From CALAMC01 sp964459465 (GTDB taxonomy: Bacteria > Zixibacteria > MSB-5A5 > GN15 > PGXB01): a stretch of DNA of 64,000 nucleotides. The position numbers and the translations under genes were made by a program. Of the stretch, positions 15,802 to 25,092 are shown piece after piece. The notes under the pieces were generated by a model. It was not told where the DNA came from. It searched no databases and worked only from the letters and a program-made list of their open reading frames with translations. Within the stretch, counting starts at the first letter, position 1. Each line of letters opens with the position of its first letter. The stretch lies in contig CAYWLR010000002.1 in NCBI GenBank assembly GCA_964459465.1, positions 186,001 to 250,000 on the forward strand, written 5' to 3'.

Positions 15802-16686
15802 TTGCTGGAGAAACTAAAAACCCCGATTGCCTGCACCAAGCTGGGTCTCGGGTTCAACATTTTCCTTCTAATCCTGAAATTGTTCGGAGGGATTTGGGGA
15901 CAATCGCAGGCTCTTCTGGCCGATGCCGTAAATTCACTGTTGGATATAGTGGCCAACGTGGTCGTCTGGCTGGGCATAAGAATTTCCGAAAGGCCACCCG
16001 ACCGCGATCATCCGTATGGTCACGGCAATGCCGATAATCTGGCCGCCATATTCGTGGCCGTGGTTCTATTCATCACCGGCGCTTATATCGGCCGCGAAGC
16101 ATTCAATACGATTATTGATAAAAGTTATGCAACGCCCAATAAAATGGCTACGGCGGCGGCCATTATCACGATTATTATCAAATTATCACTTTATAAATAT
16201 ACGATGAAAATCGGTCGCGAATATCGTTCTCCGGCCGTTATTGCCAATGCCCATGACCATCGTTCCGATGTTTTGATATCGATGGGCGCTTTAATCGGTA
16301 TTGTCGTCGCCCAGATCGGTTACCCGATTCTTGACCCCATTGCCGGGCTTTATATCGCCTTTTCGATTATATTGCAGTCCGTTAAGATATTGCGGGAGAA
16401 TGTAGGGACACTGATGGTTTCTTCGCCCGGCCTGGCTTTTGAAAAGGAACTCAAGGAACACATTTCTAAGATGAGCGAAGTGAAAAAGGTCAGCTGGATC
16501 AAAGGTCGGGCGGTTGGTTCGGGATATTATATAGATGCCGCCGTATGTGTTCGCGGAGATCTGACAGTCCGCCAGGGCCATGATATCGCCCACAATATCG
16601 GCGCTTCGGTTAAAGAAGCATTTCCGACAATACTGGACGTTCTGGTTCATATCGAACCACCTTCGGCATCCGATCTGCGATCATGA
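15802..16686 (+). CDS. Cation diffusion facilitator, possibly Mn(II) type
   Basis: A 294-residue inner-membrane metal/proton antiporter of the CDF family: six predicted helices (from FNIFLLILKLFGGIWG onward) and a C-terminal cytoplasmic domain ending VLVHIEPPSAS. The only start in the right place is TTG at 15802 with weak AGG upstream. The transport site in helix 2 reads ADAVNSLLD (Asn44, Asp48) and in helix 5 NAHDHRSDV (Asp152, Asp156). This Asn/Asp plus Asp/Asp set differs from the zinc-type HxxxD and is the arrangement I recall for Mn-exporting MntE-like proteins. Metal identity is inference. It lies just after the terminator and is probably expressed on its own. Confidence 0.9.
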   Translation: MLEKLKTPIACTKLGLGFNIFLLILKLFGGIWGQSQALLADAVNSLLDIVANVVVWLGIRISERPPDRDHPYGHGNADNLAAIFVAVVLFITGAYIGREAFNTIIDKSYATPNKMATAAAIITIIIKLSLYKYTMKIGREYRSPAVIANAHDHRSDVLISMGALIGIVVAQIGYPILDPIAGLYIAFSIILQSVKILRENVGTLMVSSPGLAFEKELKEHISKMSEVKKVSWIKGRAVGSGYYIDAAVCVRGDLTVRQGHDIAHNIGASVKEAFPTILDVLVHIEPPSASDLRS

Positions 16687-16749
16687 AACGCGGCATATTT
16701 TTTTAACCTTGACAAATAACCGGTTCGTAATATTTTTTAATTGAGAACT

Positions 16750-16824
16750 AAGAGAGTTTCTCTTTGGTTTCCATGGACATGTCTCCTATCCCCTCTTGTC
16801 CAACCAAAGAAAACTCTCTTTTTA
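16750..16824. terminator. Long hairpin between convergent genes
   Basis: AGAGAGTTTCTCTTTGGTT pairs with AACCAAAGAAAACTCTCT (one unpaired base). Inner GGACA/TGTCC pairing extends the stem, and TTTTTATT follows on the plus strand. It can serve as the terminator of the CDF gene. The stem is unusually long, so it may also be a repeat. Confidence 0.65.
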
Positions 16825-16847
16825 TTACCGTCATTATTTCATCGTTT

Positions 16848-16897
16848 AAAAAAAAGCGGCCCCCGAAGCGGCCTACGGGGTTGACCGCAACGGGGGC
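16848..16897 (-). terminator. Rho-independent terminator of the 411-residue repeat protein
   Basis: On the minus strand GCCCCCG-TT-GCGG pairs with CCGC-TT-CGGGGGC around a 13-base loop, then CGC and eight T residues. It begins about 40 bp after the stop codon of the gene at 16939. Confidence 0.85.
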
Positions 16898-16938
16898 GTC
16901 TTTGTGAGGGTTTTGCTTCAGTAATATTCGACGTTTTA

Positions 16939-18174
16939 TCACTCGAAGATTATTTTTTCGAAATCATACCAATCCACCATGACATTATTTTTGTCATTGC
17001 CCTCGAAAATAAAGATGCCTTTATTATCGTCATCGATATCATTGGAATCTCTAAGGCGGAACTCGCGGCCGTCTTTGAGCGTTACGATACTGCTGCTACG
17101 TGACTTGCGTTCAATGGATTTGATATTGCCGAATTCGATATCAAGATCAATGTCGTTATATTTGCCGTCCAAAAATTCCCAGGTGTATTCCTCGTCGTCA
17201 TCCCATTTTATCCGGCCGGTATAAGTATCGCCGCCTTCGGTATAGACGGTTCCCCGGAGTTCCCGGCCGCCATTGAAGTGATCGTATTTCGGTTCCGCAG
17301 GAGCGTCGGTGAACATGACGGCGTCAAATTCATCCCAATCGACAATAATACGGCCGAGATTTTTATCAAAAATACAAATGCCCCGGTTGCCGCTGTCGAT
17401 ATCATTGGAATCGCTTAACCTCATCTCCGAACCGCCCTTGAGGGTAACAATGGAGCTATTCGATGAACGTCTTTCGATTTTTTCGATTTTTCCGAATTCG
17501 ATTTTCCGTTTGCGGCTCGATTCCCGGCCGTCGAGGATGTCGCCCTCGAAAATTTCATCGACATCCCATGAAATGAAACCGGTGAATTTATCCCCCCGGC
17601 GCGTCATGACCGTGCCATAAAGCCTTTTCCCGAAACCTTCACGACCGCTCGGAGCGGGCATGAATTCGATCTTGTCGATATCGGACCAGTATAATTCCAA
17701 TTCGCCTTCTTTGATGTCCTTGATAAGGATTTCACGGATATCGTCGCCGATATCTGTGGACCCCCCTTCAAGCAAAACCTCCTTGCCGGATTTCAGTACC
17801 AGAATGACTTCATTATCGCCATCCGGAATAAGCGTCTTGATATGGCCCATAAACAGCCCGGATTCGGCGGAACCGGTCATAAAGAATCGGCCGTTATTTT
17901 TATCGTAAACGGTAAGTCCAAATATTGAAATACTTTTGCTGCGACGGTTGCGGTCGCGATAATAACTCTTGCCGCGTTCCCGGTCGAGTTCTTTAGTACC
18001 GTCTAATGCGTCGTGCCATGAGCCTTCGTTTTTATCCCACCGGATAAAGCCCTCGAAAACTTCCTTGTCATTGGTATATATTTTGCCATAAAGCTGACCG
18101 TTATCGCCATAAGCCATGCCACAGACCATGAGCAGAAAAACTCCCACTCCAAACATCATAAAAGCCGATTTCAT
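16939..18174 (-). CDS. Secreted protein built from three related repeats
   Basis: A 411-residue protein with signal peptide MKSAFMMFGVGVFLLMVCGMAYG. The mature part holds three diverged copies of a unit of about 115-140 residues. Each opens with (G)(K/T)(I/V)(Y/M)T...F.G.I.WD, then DGRESSRKR or DGKYNDIDL, then IEFGKIEKIERR, SIVTLKGGSEMRLSDSNDI and finally IIVDWDEFDAVMF. The repeats are acidic and rich in beta-strand residues. I do not recognise a named family; LSm-like small beta barrels are one possibility, from the alternating Gly/hydrophobic pattern. It is monocistronic with a strong terminator. The function is unknown. Confidence 0.75.
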   Translation of the reverse strand: MKSAFMMFGVGVFLLMVCGMAYGDNGQLYGKIYTNDKEVFEGFIRWDKNEGSWHDALDGTKELDRERGKSYYRDRNRRSKSISIFGLTVYDKNNGRFFMTGSAESGLFMGHIKTLIPDGDNEVILVLKSGKEVLLEGGSTDIGDDIREILIKDIKEGELELYWSDIDKIEFMPAPSGREGFGKRLYGTVMTRRGDKFTGFISWDVDEIFEGDILDGRESSRKRKIEFGKIEKIERRSSNSSIVTLKGGSEMRLSDSNDIDSGNRGICIFDKNLGRIIVDWDEFDAVMFTDAPAEPKYDHFNGGRELRGTVYTEGGDTYTGRIKWDDDEEYTWEFLDGKYNDIDLDIEFGNIKSIERKSRSSSIVTLKDGREFRLRDSNDIDDDNKGIFIFEGNDKNNVMVDWYDFEKIIFE

Positions 18175-18294
18175 GGTTCACCTCGCATTCCCGGAATATT
18201 TTTTTTTATTTTAATTGGACGAGGGAAAAATAATAAAGTTGCAATTAATTGCGGAATATAGGGATAATTAAAAGGATAATCCGAAATTTAGAGG

Positions 18295-21156
18295 TTATTT
18301 CAGAAGCACCATCTTACGCACTTGATAAATCGACTCCCCGGTCAGTCGGTAAAAATATATGCCGCTGGGGGCATCTTGAGAATTACCAAGGCGGCCATCC
18401 CATAAAATCTTATGACGACCGGGGCCTTGAAGGCCGAGATCATATTCGCGGATAACCTGTCCGAGGATATTGAAAATCTCCACTTTAACCTGTGCCTTTT
18501 TGTCCAGAGCAAATTCAATCATGGTCGAAGTGTTAAACGGATTGGGGTAATTCTGTTTTAATTCGACTTTGTCGGGTATTGCGATGACATCATCGGCGAT
18601 TCCCGTGGGATGGCCGATGTTAAGCAAACCCGTATGAATTCCCGGATGCCTTTTTACGAGCAGGGTATCGAGTATATAGGCCCCGGAGCTGTCGGCGTAA
18701 ATCGTATCCAGCACCGCCATGGCGCTGGTGTCCCGCGCCGTATAAAATAAATTTCCCAGATAGTATTGTCCCGGAGCAATGGTCTCGGTCACGAACGCCT
18801 CGGGATTCAGGCGAAAGCCGAATTCACCGACGGCCATGGAGTAGAAATTTTGATAAAAATCGACATCAACCGGCCAGCCGTTTTTGTCAAATACCAATGA
18901 ATCCATCCGGACGATATTGCTGTCGGAGGCAAAAGGGACATATCCGGCCCTGGCCGGTTCAATCAGGTTGATATAAATCGGGACAACGCCGACCATGCCC
19001 GGCATGGTATTGTTGTTTATAAAAATGACGCTGTCGCCCGAAGACAGATAGAGATTTACGGACAAAGTAACCGCAGTGTTAAATGAAGCGCTGTCATAAA
19101 AATCCACCTGGGTCGAATAGAATCCCGAAAGCAGGTTTTCGGTGTTGATGCCGACGGTTACCGTATCGTTATCGCCACCGCCGGTTTTATCCAGGGTCAA
19201 CCAGGCGCAGTTTTCAGATGCTGTCCAGGCCAGATTACCGCTACCGCGGTTAAATATATTCAGCCGTTGACTCGAAAAGTCACAAGCCACGGCATAAAAA
19301 TCGAGATGTTCCGGCTCAACTGCGAGGTACAGTGCATCATCTACCAGTGTCAAATTCACCCAGCAGGTTTCCGGTGAATTGACCGCTTCATCCGAGACAA
19401 TTTCCAGCGGCGTCCGATATACGCCCGGTTCAAGATCGGTAATAGATACAGCCAGGTCGATAAAGTCGCCGTCATGGCCCGTCGCATTGCCGAGGATGTC
19501 AAGCCAGGAAGCCGACTCCAGAGCTGTCCACGAAAACGATCCGGTTCCGGCGTTGGCTATGATAACCGATTGACGTGCGGCTTCGCCGCCGGCGGTGTGC
19601 ACCCGGAATATCAGGGAATCGGGAATAATATCTATCAGGGGCGCTGTTACGGTCAGGCGAATCGGCAGAACTACCGAGGAATCATTCTGGCTGATATTTA
19701 TCAGACGAATTTGTCCGTAGTACGTACCGGAGGTCAGGGAATTGTCCGTCACTTCGACCAAAAAGGTATCCGGCGTCGTTCCGCTTGACGGCATCGTGGT
19801 CAGCCAGTCAACATTGGCCGCGGCACGCCACTCCAGCGCTCCATAGCCGGCGTTGGTCAGGGTCACCATAACCGGTGCAGGCGGATCCTGACCATATTCC
19901 ATTTCGAAAGCGATTTCCGCGACACCGGGTACAAGCGAAGGATCGTTATATTTTATAATCGAGGCAAAAATATCGAAATTGCCGTTTCTGTAATCAGACC
20001 ACGTGGTATACATTTTAAAACCGTCGGCGGCGATATCCGGTTGCACTTGTTTTCCGTTAACTCCGCGGCTTATCAGGAAACTGGCGGGAGCCATGATGCC
20101 GCGATAATCGATAATTCTGGCGCGAACATCCCAGTCGTAAACGGTCGAATCGGCCCAGGCGACGCAGACATTTCCCATGGCGTCGGCACAGATAGCGCAA
20201 TCGCGCTGGGGGCGTCCGGCATCGTTACCGACCACCTTAACCGAGGCTTCGAGCGGGGCTCCATCGGCGCCATAACGTCGGACATAGATATCGGGATTGG
20301 CCGGGTAAATTCCATTACGCCAGTCGACCCAGGCCGCGAAAAACCGACCATTAATATCGGCCGCGATGGCCGGAAAGGCCTGACGCTTGCCGGTATTATC
20401 ATCGTTGACCATGAAGTTAACTCCGACGGGAGTGAACGAAGCATCATAGCGCTGGGCATAAATATCATCATCGCCATTTCGGTTATCATACCAGATGACG
20501 ACAAACCCCCCGTCGGCCAGAGCGGCCACCCGTGGTGCATGCTGGGCGGCTTTGGCGAGATCATCGTTGATAATGAAATTCGCGCCAACCATTGAACCGC
20601 TTATCGTAATTGTCTGGCCATAGATATCCCAGTTTTTATTCCGGTAATCCGACCAGACGGCAATGTATGAGCCCCCGGTCAGGACGGCGATATCGGGAGA
20701 TTCCCGGGTGGAATCCGGCGCCAAGGCAGTGATATCGATGTTTGTCGAACCGGACAATGTATCGATGGAGGAGAAGAAAATATCGGCTCCGAACGGATAT
20801 GTACCATTGCGAAAATCCTGCCATACGGCCGCGAATTGATCGAGGTTATTGGCGGCTACGGCCGGGCGATACTGGGGTGAAAAGCCGGAGTCATTATTCA
20901 GTTTGCGATTATCACCGGAAGGCGTCCCGGAACTGTCATAGAAGCGGAAATAGATATCGCTGTTTCCTGACCTTTTATCGGTCCAAGCGATGATGAAGTC
21001 GCCACTGTGGTCAATCGCGATACGCGGGTCAACCTGGTCGGTTACCGTTTGGTCGTCGTTGACACGAAGATCATAAATATCGGCCGGCGAGGAAGGCGCC
21101 AGGGCTGACATGGCGATGGCAATAACCGCGATTATTTTCGATATTCCCATAGGCAT
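18295..21156 (-). CDS. Large secreted surface protein with BACON-like repeats and type IX-like sorting domain
   Basis: The 953-residue product begins with a signal peptide (ISKIIAVIAIAMSALAPSSPA). Residues about 25-410 are seven or so repeats of the form DxxxG.F.IAWTD.R.GNSDIY.R.YDSSG, a beta-propeller-like pattern seen in sialidase/BNR-type proteins. Residues about 420-700 hold three BACON-like Ig units (GALEWRAAANVDWLT, GSFSWTALESASWLD, GNLAWTASENCAWLT). The end, NYPNPFNTSTMIEFAL to GIYFYRLTGESIYQVRKMVLLK (first and last parts only), is a FlgD-like Ig/type A type IX sorting domain. It is likely secreted and cell-surface attached. The initiating ATG may be 21156 or 21150; neither has a strong ribosome binding site. 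Confidence 0.85.
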   Translation of the reverse strand: MPMGISKIIAVIAIAMSALAPSSPADIYDLRVNDDQTVTDQVDPRIAIDHSGDFIIAWTDKRSGNSDIYFRFYDSSGTPSGDNRKLNNDSGFSPQYRPAVAANNLDQFAAVWQDFRNGTYPFGADIFFSSIDTLSGSTNIDITALAPDSTRESPDIAVLTGGSYIAVWSDYRNKNWDIYGQTITISGSMVGANFIINDDLAKAAQHAPRVAALADGGFVVIWYDNRNGDDDIYAQRYDASFTPVGVNFMVNDDNTGKRQAFPAIAADINGRFFAAWVDWRNGIYPANPDIYVRRYGADGAPLEASVKVVGNDAGRPQRDCAICADAMGNVCVAWADSTVYDWDVRARIIDYRGIMAPASFLISRGVNGKQVQPDIAADGFKMYTTWSDYRNGNFDIFASIIKYNDPSLVPGVAEIAFEMEYGQDPPAPVMVTLTNAGYGALEWRAAANVDWLTTMPSSGTTPDTFLVEVTDNSLTSGTYYGQIRLINISQNDSSVVLPIRLTVTAPLIDIIPDSLIFRVHTAGGEAARQSVIIANAGTGSFSWTALESASWLDILGNATGHDGDFIDLAVSITDLEPGVYRTPLEIVSDEAVNSPETCWVNLTLVDDALYLAVEPEHLDFYAVACDFSSQRLNIFNRGSGNLAWTASENCAWLTLDKTGGGDNDTVTVGINTENLLSGFYSTQVDFYDSASFNTAVTLSVNLYLSSGDSVIFINNNTMPGMVGVVPIYINLIEPARAGYVPFASDSNIVRMDSLVFDKNGWPVDVDFYQNFYSMAVGEFGFRLNPEAFVTETIAPGQYYLGNLFYTARDTSAMAVLDTIYADSSGAYILDTLLVKRHPGIHTGLLNIGHPTGIADDVIAIPDKVELKQNYPNPFNTSTMIEFALDKKAQVKVEIFNILGQVIREYDLGLQGPGRHKILWDGRLGNSQDAPSGIYFYRLTGESIYQVRKMVLLK

Positions 21157-21291
21157 CGGAAAAGCTTAATGCAATTCTGATGCCATCACTCGTATTTGAA
21201 ACAGAAGTCACCGGGCTCCCGTAACTTTATGCTGCATCGTGCAGTATAATCAACACATGAATTATCGGTTCATACCGGTGGCGGGGGTTAT

Positions 21292-21339
21292 AAAAAACGG
21301 GGAAAGCCGTTCTGCAAAATCCGGAACGATTTTCCCCGT
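21292..21339 (-). terminator. Rho-independent terminator after HU and the mini-protein gene
   Basis: On the minus strand ACGGGGAAA and TTTCCCCGT form the outer stem, with TCGTTC/GAACGG continuing it, followed by TTTTTTAT. It lies 33 bp past the stop codon of the 31-residue gene. Confidence 0.9.
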
Positions 21340-21371
21340 GATAAAATTCCTGCCAGTATATTTATAATTGG

Positions 21372-21467
21372 CTAGCGATTTTTCTTTTTATGACGGTCAG
21401 CTCTCCTGCGTTTTCTGCGCTTATGAGTTTTAATTTTCTGACGTTTTCTCTTCTTTCCGCTCGGCAT
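21372..21467 (-). CDS. 31-residue bS22/COX24-like basic mini-protein
   Basis: An ATG at 21467 with GGAGG 4 bp upstream opens a 31-codon frame, MPSGKKRKRQKIKTHKRRKR then RRADRHKKKNR. More than half the residues are Lys or Arg. The MPSGKKRKR start and HK(R/K)(R/K)KR..RHKKK body are those of the short AURKAIP1/COX24-domain proteins of Bacteroidota and relatives, which belong with actinobacterial ribosomal protein bS22 and mitochondrial mS38 as far as I recall. It probably binds rRNA. It lies 30 bp downstream of HU and before a terminator, so it is cotranscribed with HU. Confidence 0.85.
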   Translation of the reverse strand: MPSGKKRKRQKIKTHKRRKRRRADRHKKKNR

Positions 21468-21497
21468 TAATCCTCCATCTCAGGAAACGGTAAATAG

Positions 21498-21782
21498 TTA
21501 GACGGGCAGTTTGGTTATCAGGTTTTTAAATTCGTTTGAGGGCTTAAACACCGGCACTTTCCGTCCGGGTACCGGGACCACGTCTCCGGTTCTCGGATTG
21601 CGTGCTTTGCGTTCCTTGCGTAATTTGATCTTAAACGTGCCAAATCCGCGAATTTCAATATTATTGCCGACTTCCATTGATTTCTTCACTGTATCAAGAA
21701 AGGCGTCAACGACTACGGCAACATCCGTCCTGGTCAGACCGGTTTTTTCGGCCACCCTTTCAACCAGATCAGCCTTGGTCAT
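21498..21782 (-). CDS. HU/IHF-family nucleoid DNA-binding protein
   Basis: A 94-residue histone-like protein that bends and compacts DNA as a dimer. It begins MTKADLVERVAEKTGLTRTD and has the family signature GFGTFKIKLRKERKARNPRTG with the DNA-arm Pro (PRTGDVVPVPGRK). GGGAGG lies 6 bp before the ATG. It could be a homodimeric HU or one IHF subunit; sequence alone does not decide. It leads a two-gene transcript with the 31-residue basic protein. Confidence 0.95.
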   Translation of the reverse strand: MTKADLVERVAEKTGLTRTDVAVVVDAFLDTVKKSMEVGNNIEIRGFGTFKIKLRKERKARNPRTGDVVPVPGRKVPVFKPSNEFKNLITKLPV

Positions 21783-21940
21783 TTTTTCCTCCCTCTCAAG
21801 CTTACTGGTTTATAATCTTTTCTATTTATCATATTTATTCACTCCTGTCAAAGGGGCGAAGCCAAAATTCATGCTAAGCCTTTGACAAATCGCTACATAA
21901 GGTAAATTATTTCAAAAAATAACGCAAGGATTTTTATATA

Positions 21941-22840
21941 TTAATATAGATATAATATACGCGGCCCCTGCGAATAAGCGCCCGACGTCAGGTCATGAAG
22001 TCTTGACAAAAACGAACCCAAAAGGTCAAAAATCCCTTTTTTGGGCTTGGCCACCTTGACCAACCGGGGTTCACCGGTGATTCCGGCCAGTTCGGCGGTA
22101 TAGTCGACGGCCTCTTCGAAACTTCCCGTCGTGTCAACCAAACCCAACTGATATGCCTGCCGACCGCTGAAAACCGAGCCATCGGCCAGGGGATAAACCT
22201 CATCCTTGCTCATCTGACGGCCTTCGGCGACAACCTCCACAAACTGCTCATACGTGTCAGTAACCAACGCCATCAGCATTTTTCTTTCAGCCTCGGTCAT
22301 GGCCCTATCCATTGAACCGACATCCTTGAGTTCACCCGATTTCACCGTCTGAAATGAAACCCCGATGGTTTGCAGAAGCTTTTCAGCATTCATATACTGA
22401 ATAATCACGCCGATGGACCCCATGATGGCGCTCGGATTGGCCATGATGGCATCGCAGGCACAGGCCGCCATATAGCCTCCCGATGCCGCCACCGACAGAC
22501 ATGAGGCCACTACAATCTTGCCCTCTTCCTGTCTGATCCTCGTTATTTCTTTGTGAATTTCCAGAAAGGGACCGGCCGCTCCACCCGGGGAATCGATATG
22601 CAGAATAATGGCCCTGATATTGTCGTTTTCACCCCATTTTTTTAACTGGCGGATTATATCCGCCGAATCATAAAGGGCACCATAAATCTCAATTACAGCG
22701 ATTCTATCGCCGGAACCACCCAGACTTATTTCGCCATCGTCACTAAGTGCACCCAGAAATACAAAAGTTATGAATCCAAAACCCAGGATGAAACTGAATA
22801 TTATTATGACGGCGATAGCGACATCTCGTTTGCGAGCCAT
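21941..22840 (-). CDS. sppA: Signal peptide peptidase SppA (S49 family)
   Basis: A membrane-anchored protease that degrades cleaved signal peptides. The 299-residue protein has one N-terminal helix (VAIAVIIIFSFILGFGFITF) and the S49 core IHIDSPGGAAGP. The Ser nucleophile lies in SVAASGGYMAACACD, followed by IMGSIGVI, and the Lys base is in KSGELKDVGS. This is the short single-domain form, similar in length to B. subtilis SppA. GAGGGGG precedes the ATG. It lies 13 bp downstream of the LysM transglycosylase gene, suggesting a shared envelope-maintenance transcript. Confidence 0.94.
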   Translation of the reverse strand: MARKRDVAIAVIIIFSFILGFGFITFVFLGALSDDGEISLGGSGDRIAVIEIYGALYDSADIIRQLKKWGENDNIRAIILHIDSPGGAAGPFLEIHKEITRIRQEEGKIVVASCLSVAASGGYMAACACDAIMANPSAIMGSIGVIIQYMNAEKLLQTIGVSFQTVKSGELKDVGSMDRAMTEAERKMLMALVTDTYEQFVEVVAEGRQMSKDEVYPLADGSVFSGRQAYQLGLVDTTGSFEEAVDYTAELAGITGEPRLVKVAKPKKGIFDLLGSFLSRLHDLTSGAYSQGPRILYLY

Positions 22841-22853
22841 AATTCCCCCTCAA

Positions 22854-24971
22854 TTAATCATAATAAATTTTCAGCCTATCACCGATACTAATCAACTCCG
22901 GGTCGGTCAGCCCATTCCAAGCCATAAGCTTGGATACGGTTGTGCGGTTTTGATAGGCAATTTTGGTCAAGGTATCACCACGGCGAATAGTATAAATCTT
23001 AAAACTTTCCGATTGGGATGACGGTATCATCAGGTTCTGGCCGGGGTATATCCGGGAGCTTCTGCTCAAGCCGTTGGCCTGGCGAATCCTGGCAATGGTT
23101 GTCCCGTGCATATTCGCAATATCCCACAAAGTGTCGCCTTTTTTTACTTTGTATGTCGTCGTTTCTTTGGGCGGAGAATCCGTTTTGGCCGGAACCGTTT
23201 CGTCTTTATCGGGCTTGGATGCGGTGACGGTACCGGTTTCAAAAATTTTCAGTTTCTGGCCGACATGGATGCTGGCGCGTTGGTCGAGGTTATTAAGCCG
23301 GCGGATTTTTTCCGCCGTCGTGCCGAAAGCCCGGGCAATGTCCCAGACAGTATCTCCAGAACGGACATAATAGAAATTGCCGTCGGCCTGAAATTCCCGC
23401 TTCGGCTGGCTTTTATCCGCCATTCGGCTGTCATTGGGAACCGGTACCAGCAGAGTTTTTCCGGTATATATTTTCGCATGGTTCGAAAGATTGTTGGCCT
23501 GCAGGATGGCATTCTGTGAGACGCCATAACTGCGAGCGATCGTGGAGATAGTTTCACCTTTCTTTATAGTATGCTGAACCAGGCTCGTTTCGCGGGACGA
23601 CGGGATATTATCATAAGCGGCCAAAAATCGCTCACGACTGCCCAATGGTACGCGCAGGGTGTACTCCTTGACGTCCGGAGGTGTGAAATTACGCAGTAAT
23701 TCCGGGTTTAAATCCTTTAAATCCTGAAGGCTGCACCCAAGTTCTTTGGCCACGATTTTCAAATCTAGGCATTTGTTGACCTTGACTTCATCGTAAACCC
23801 ATTCCGGCTGGTAATCGATATCGGTGAAGCCGAATTTCTCCGGGCTTTTGGAAATAATCGTTGCGGCCATGAAGAATGGCACATAATCCTCGGTTTGTTT
23901 GCGCAGATTCATTTTCCAGAAATCGGTGGTTTTCTGGTCCCTGATGGTTCGGCGGACTCGCCCGGGTCCTCCATTATATCCGGCCATAGCCAGCTCCCAG
24001 CTGCCAAATTCGTTATATAAATCCTTCAAAAAACGAGCCGCGGCGTGCGTTGATTTGATGGGGTCTTTCCTCTCATCCACCCACCAGTTCCGATCCAATC
24101 CATACAGTTTACCGGTCGAGGCGATAAACTGCCACAGTCCCATGGCCCGAGCCCAGGAATAGGCGTTGGGGCTGTAACCCGATTCGACAGCGGCCAGATA
24201 AGCCATATCTTCCGGAAGACCATGCTCTTTGAAAACCTTTCTGAACAACGGCAAAAATTTCGTGGAGCGCGACAAGTGTTTTTCGAAGGCGTCGCGGGCA
24301 ACGGTTTGATAATATAAAATGCAGTTTTTGACCCGCTCGTTCATGATAATTGGCACGTCGTACGCGACCTTTTCCTGTGCGATTTGCTCAATGCGCCGGA
24401 ATTCGGTCGTATCCATCTTGAGGTGATTAATCTCGGAGAAGCGGGATATTAAAGCGTCCGACGATACGTCTTCGGGCAAGTGCCCGAGTGACAGCAGGGT
24501 GTGGCGATAACCGGTCGCCAGTTCGGCCAAAAGTTGATTGTATTTGGCGGCCTCCGGCGTGGCCGATTCCGGGTCGAGGTCCAGTTCGCCCAGTATGGTA
24601 ATGCACTTTTCAAAATAATACTGCGCTTCTTCCCATGCGGCCTCTTTATTGGCCAGCATGCCCATGCTGTAATATTCGAAAGCGAGGTTAAGATGTCTCC
24701 AGATTTCATCATCGACCGCCGGCGAAATGTCGTTAACATTGGCGGCTGAATCCGTTAAGAAATAGGGAGATTGTTCGGTACTTTCCAGATATATCCCTTC
24801 CTCCATCGACGCCAGAGGAGCGCTGCCCTGACCATCGTTGGCGGAGCTGTCGGAAAATTGAGGTTTTGTTACTTCTTCGGCAGGCGGTTGACCCAGGTTA
24901 GGGTTGGTGCAGGAGATAATCGATATCCCCATGAAAATAGCAAATACGGCAGAAGTCTTGGTTGTTCTCAT
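22854..24971 (-). CDS. Membrane-bound lytic transglycosylase (MltD type) with four LysM domains
   Basis: Cleaves peptidoglycan glycan strands. The 705-residue lipoprotein has lipobox ISIISC (Cys21), then a helical region and an SLT domain near residues 225-370. That domain has the catalytic Glu in LAAVESGYSPNAYSWARAMG and the supporting GYNGGPGRV. Then come four LysM peptidoglycan-binding repeats: HTIKKGETISTIARSYGVS, YYVRSGDTVWDIARAFG, YKVKKGDTLWDIANMHG and YTIRRGDTLTKIAYQNR. MltD homologues usually carry two or three LysM units, so four is at the high end. AGGA precedes the ATG. sppA follows. Confidence 0.94.
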   Translation of the reverse strand: MRTTKTSAVFAIFMGISIISCTNPNLGQPPAEEVTKPQFSDSSANDGQGSAPLASMEEGIYLESTEQSPYFLTDSAANVNDISPAVDDEIWRHLNLAFEYYSMGMLANKEAAWEEAQYYFEKCITILGELDLDPESATPEAAKYNQLLAELATGYRHTLLSLGHLPEDVSSDALISRFSEINHLKMDTTEFRRIEQIAQEKVAYDVPIIMNERVKNCILYYQTVARDAFEKHLSRSTKFLPLFRKVFKEHGLPEDMAYLAAVESGYSPNAYSWARAMGLWQFIASTGKLYGLDRNWWVDERKDPIKSTHAAARFLKDLYNEFGSWELAMAGYNGGPGRVRRTIRDQKTTDFWKMNLRKQTEDYVPFFMAATIISKSPEKFGFTDIDYQPEWVYDEVKVNKCLDLKIVAKELGCSLQDLKDLNPELLRNFTPPDVKEYTLRVPLGSRERFLAAYDNIPSSRETSLVQHTIKKGETISTIARSYGVSQNAILQANNLSNHAKIYTGKTLLVPVPNDSRMADKSQPKREFQADGNFYYVRSGDTVWDIARAFGTTAEKIRRLNNLDQRASIHVGQKLKIFETGTVTASKPDKDETVPAKTDSPPKETTTYKVKKGDTLWDIANMHGTTIARIRQANGLSRSSRIYPGQNLMIPSSQSESFKIYTIRRGDTLTKIAYQNRTTVSKLMAWNGLTDPELISIGDRLKIYYD

Positions 24972-25092
24972 GATCCTGATTTTCCATCGGTTATAATTCT
25001 TCCATCCCTATATATATCGGAAAGGTTTATACAGTCTTTACGTATTCCCCTCCTAACTTGTTGCCATATATATGAAATCCTTCAAAACGGTG

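Noticed and set aside
21941..21990. Shorter or frameshifted sppA 3' end
   Set aside because: The frame is continuous and the length is normal for the single-domain SppA type.
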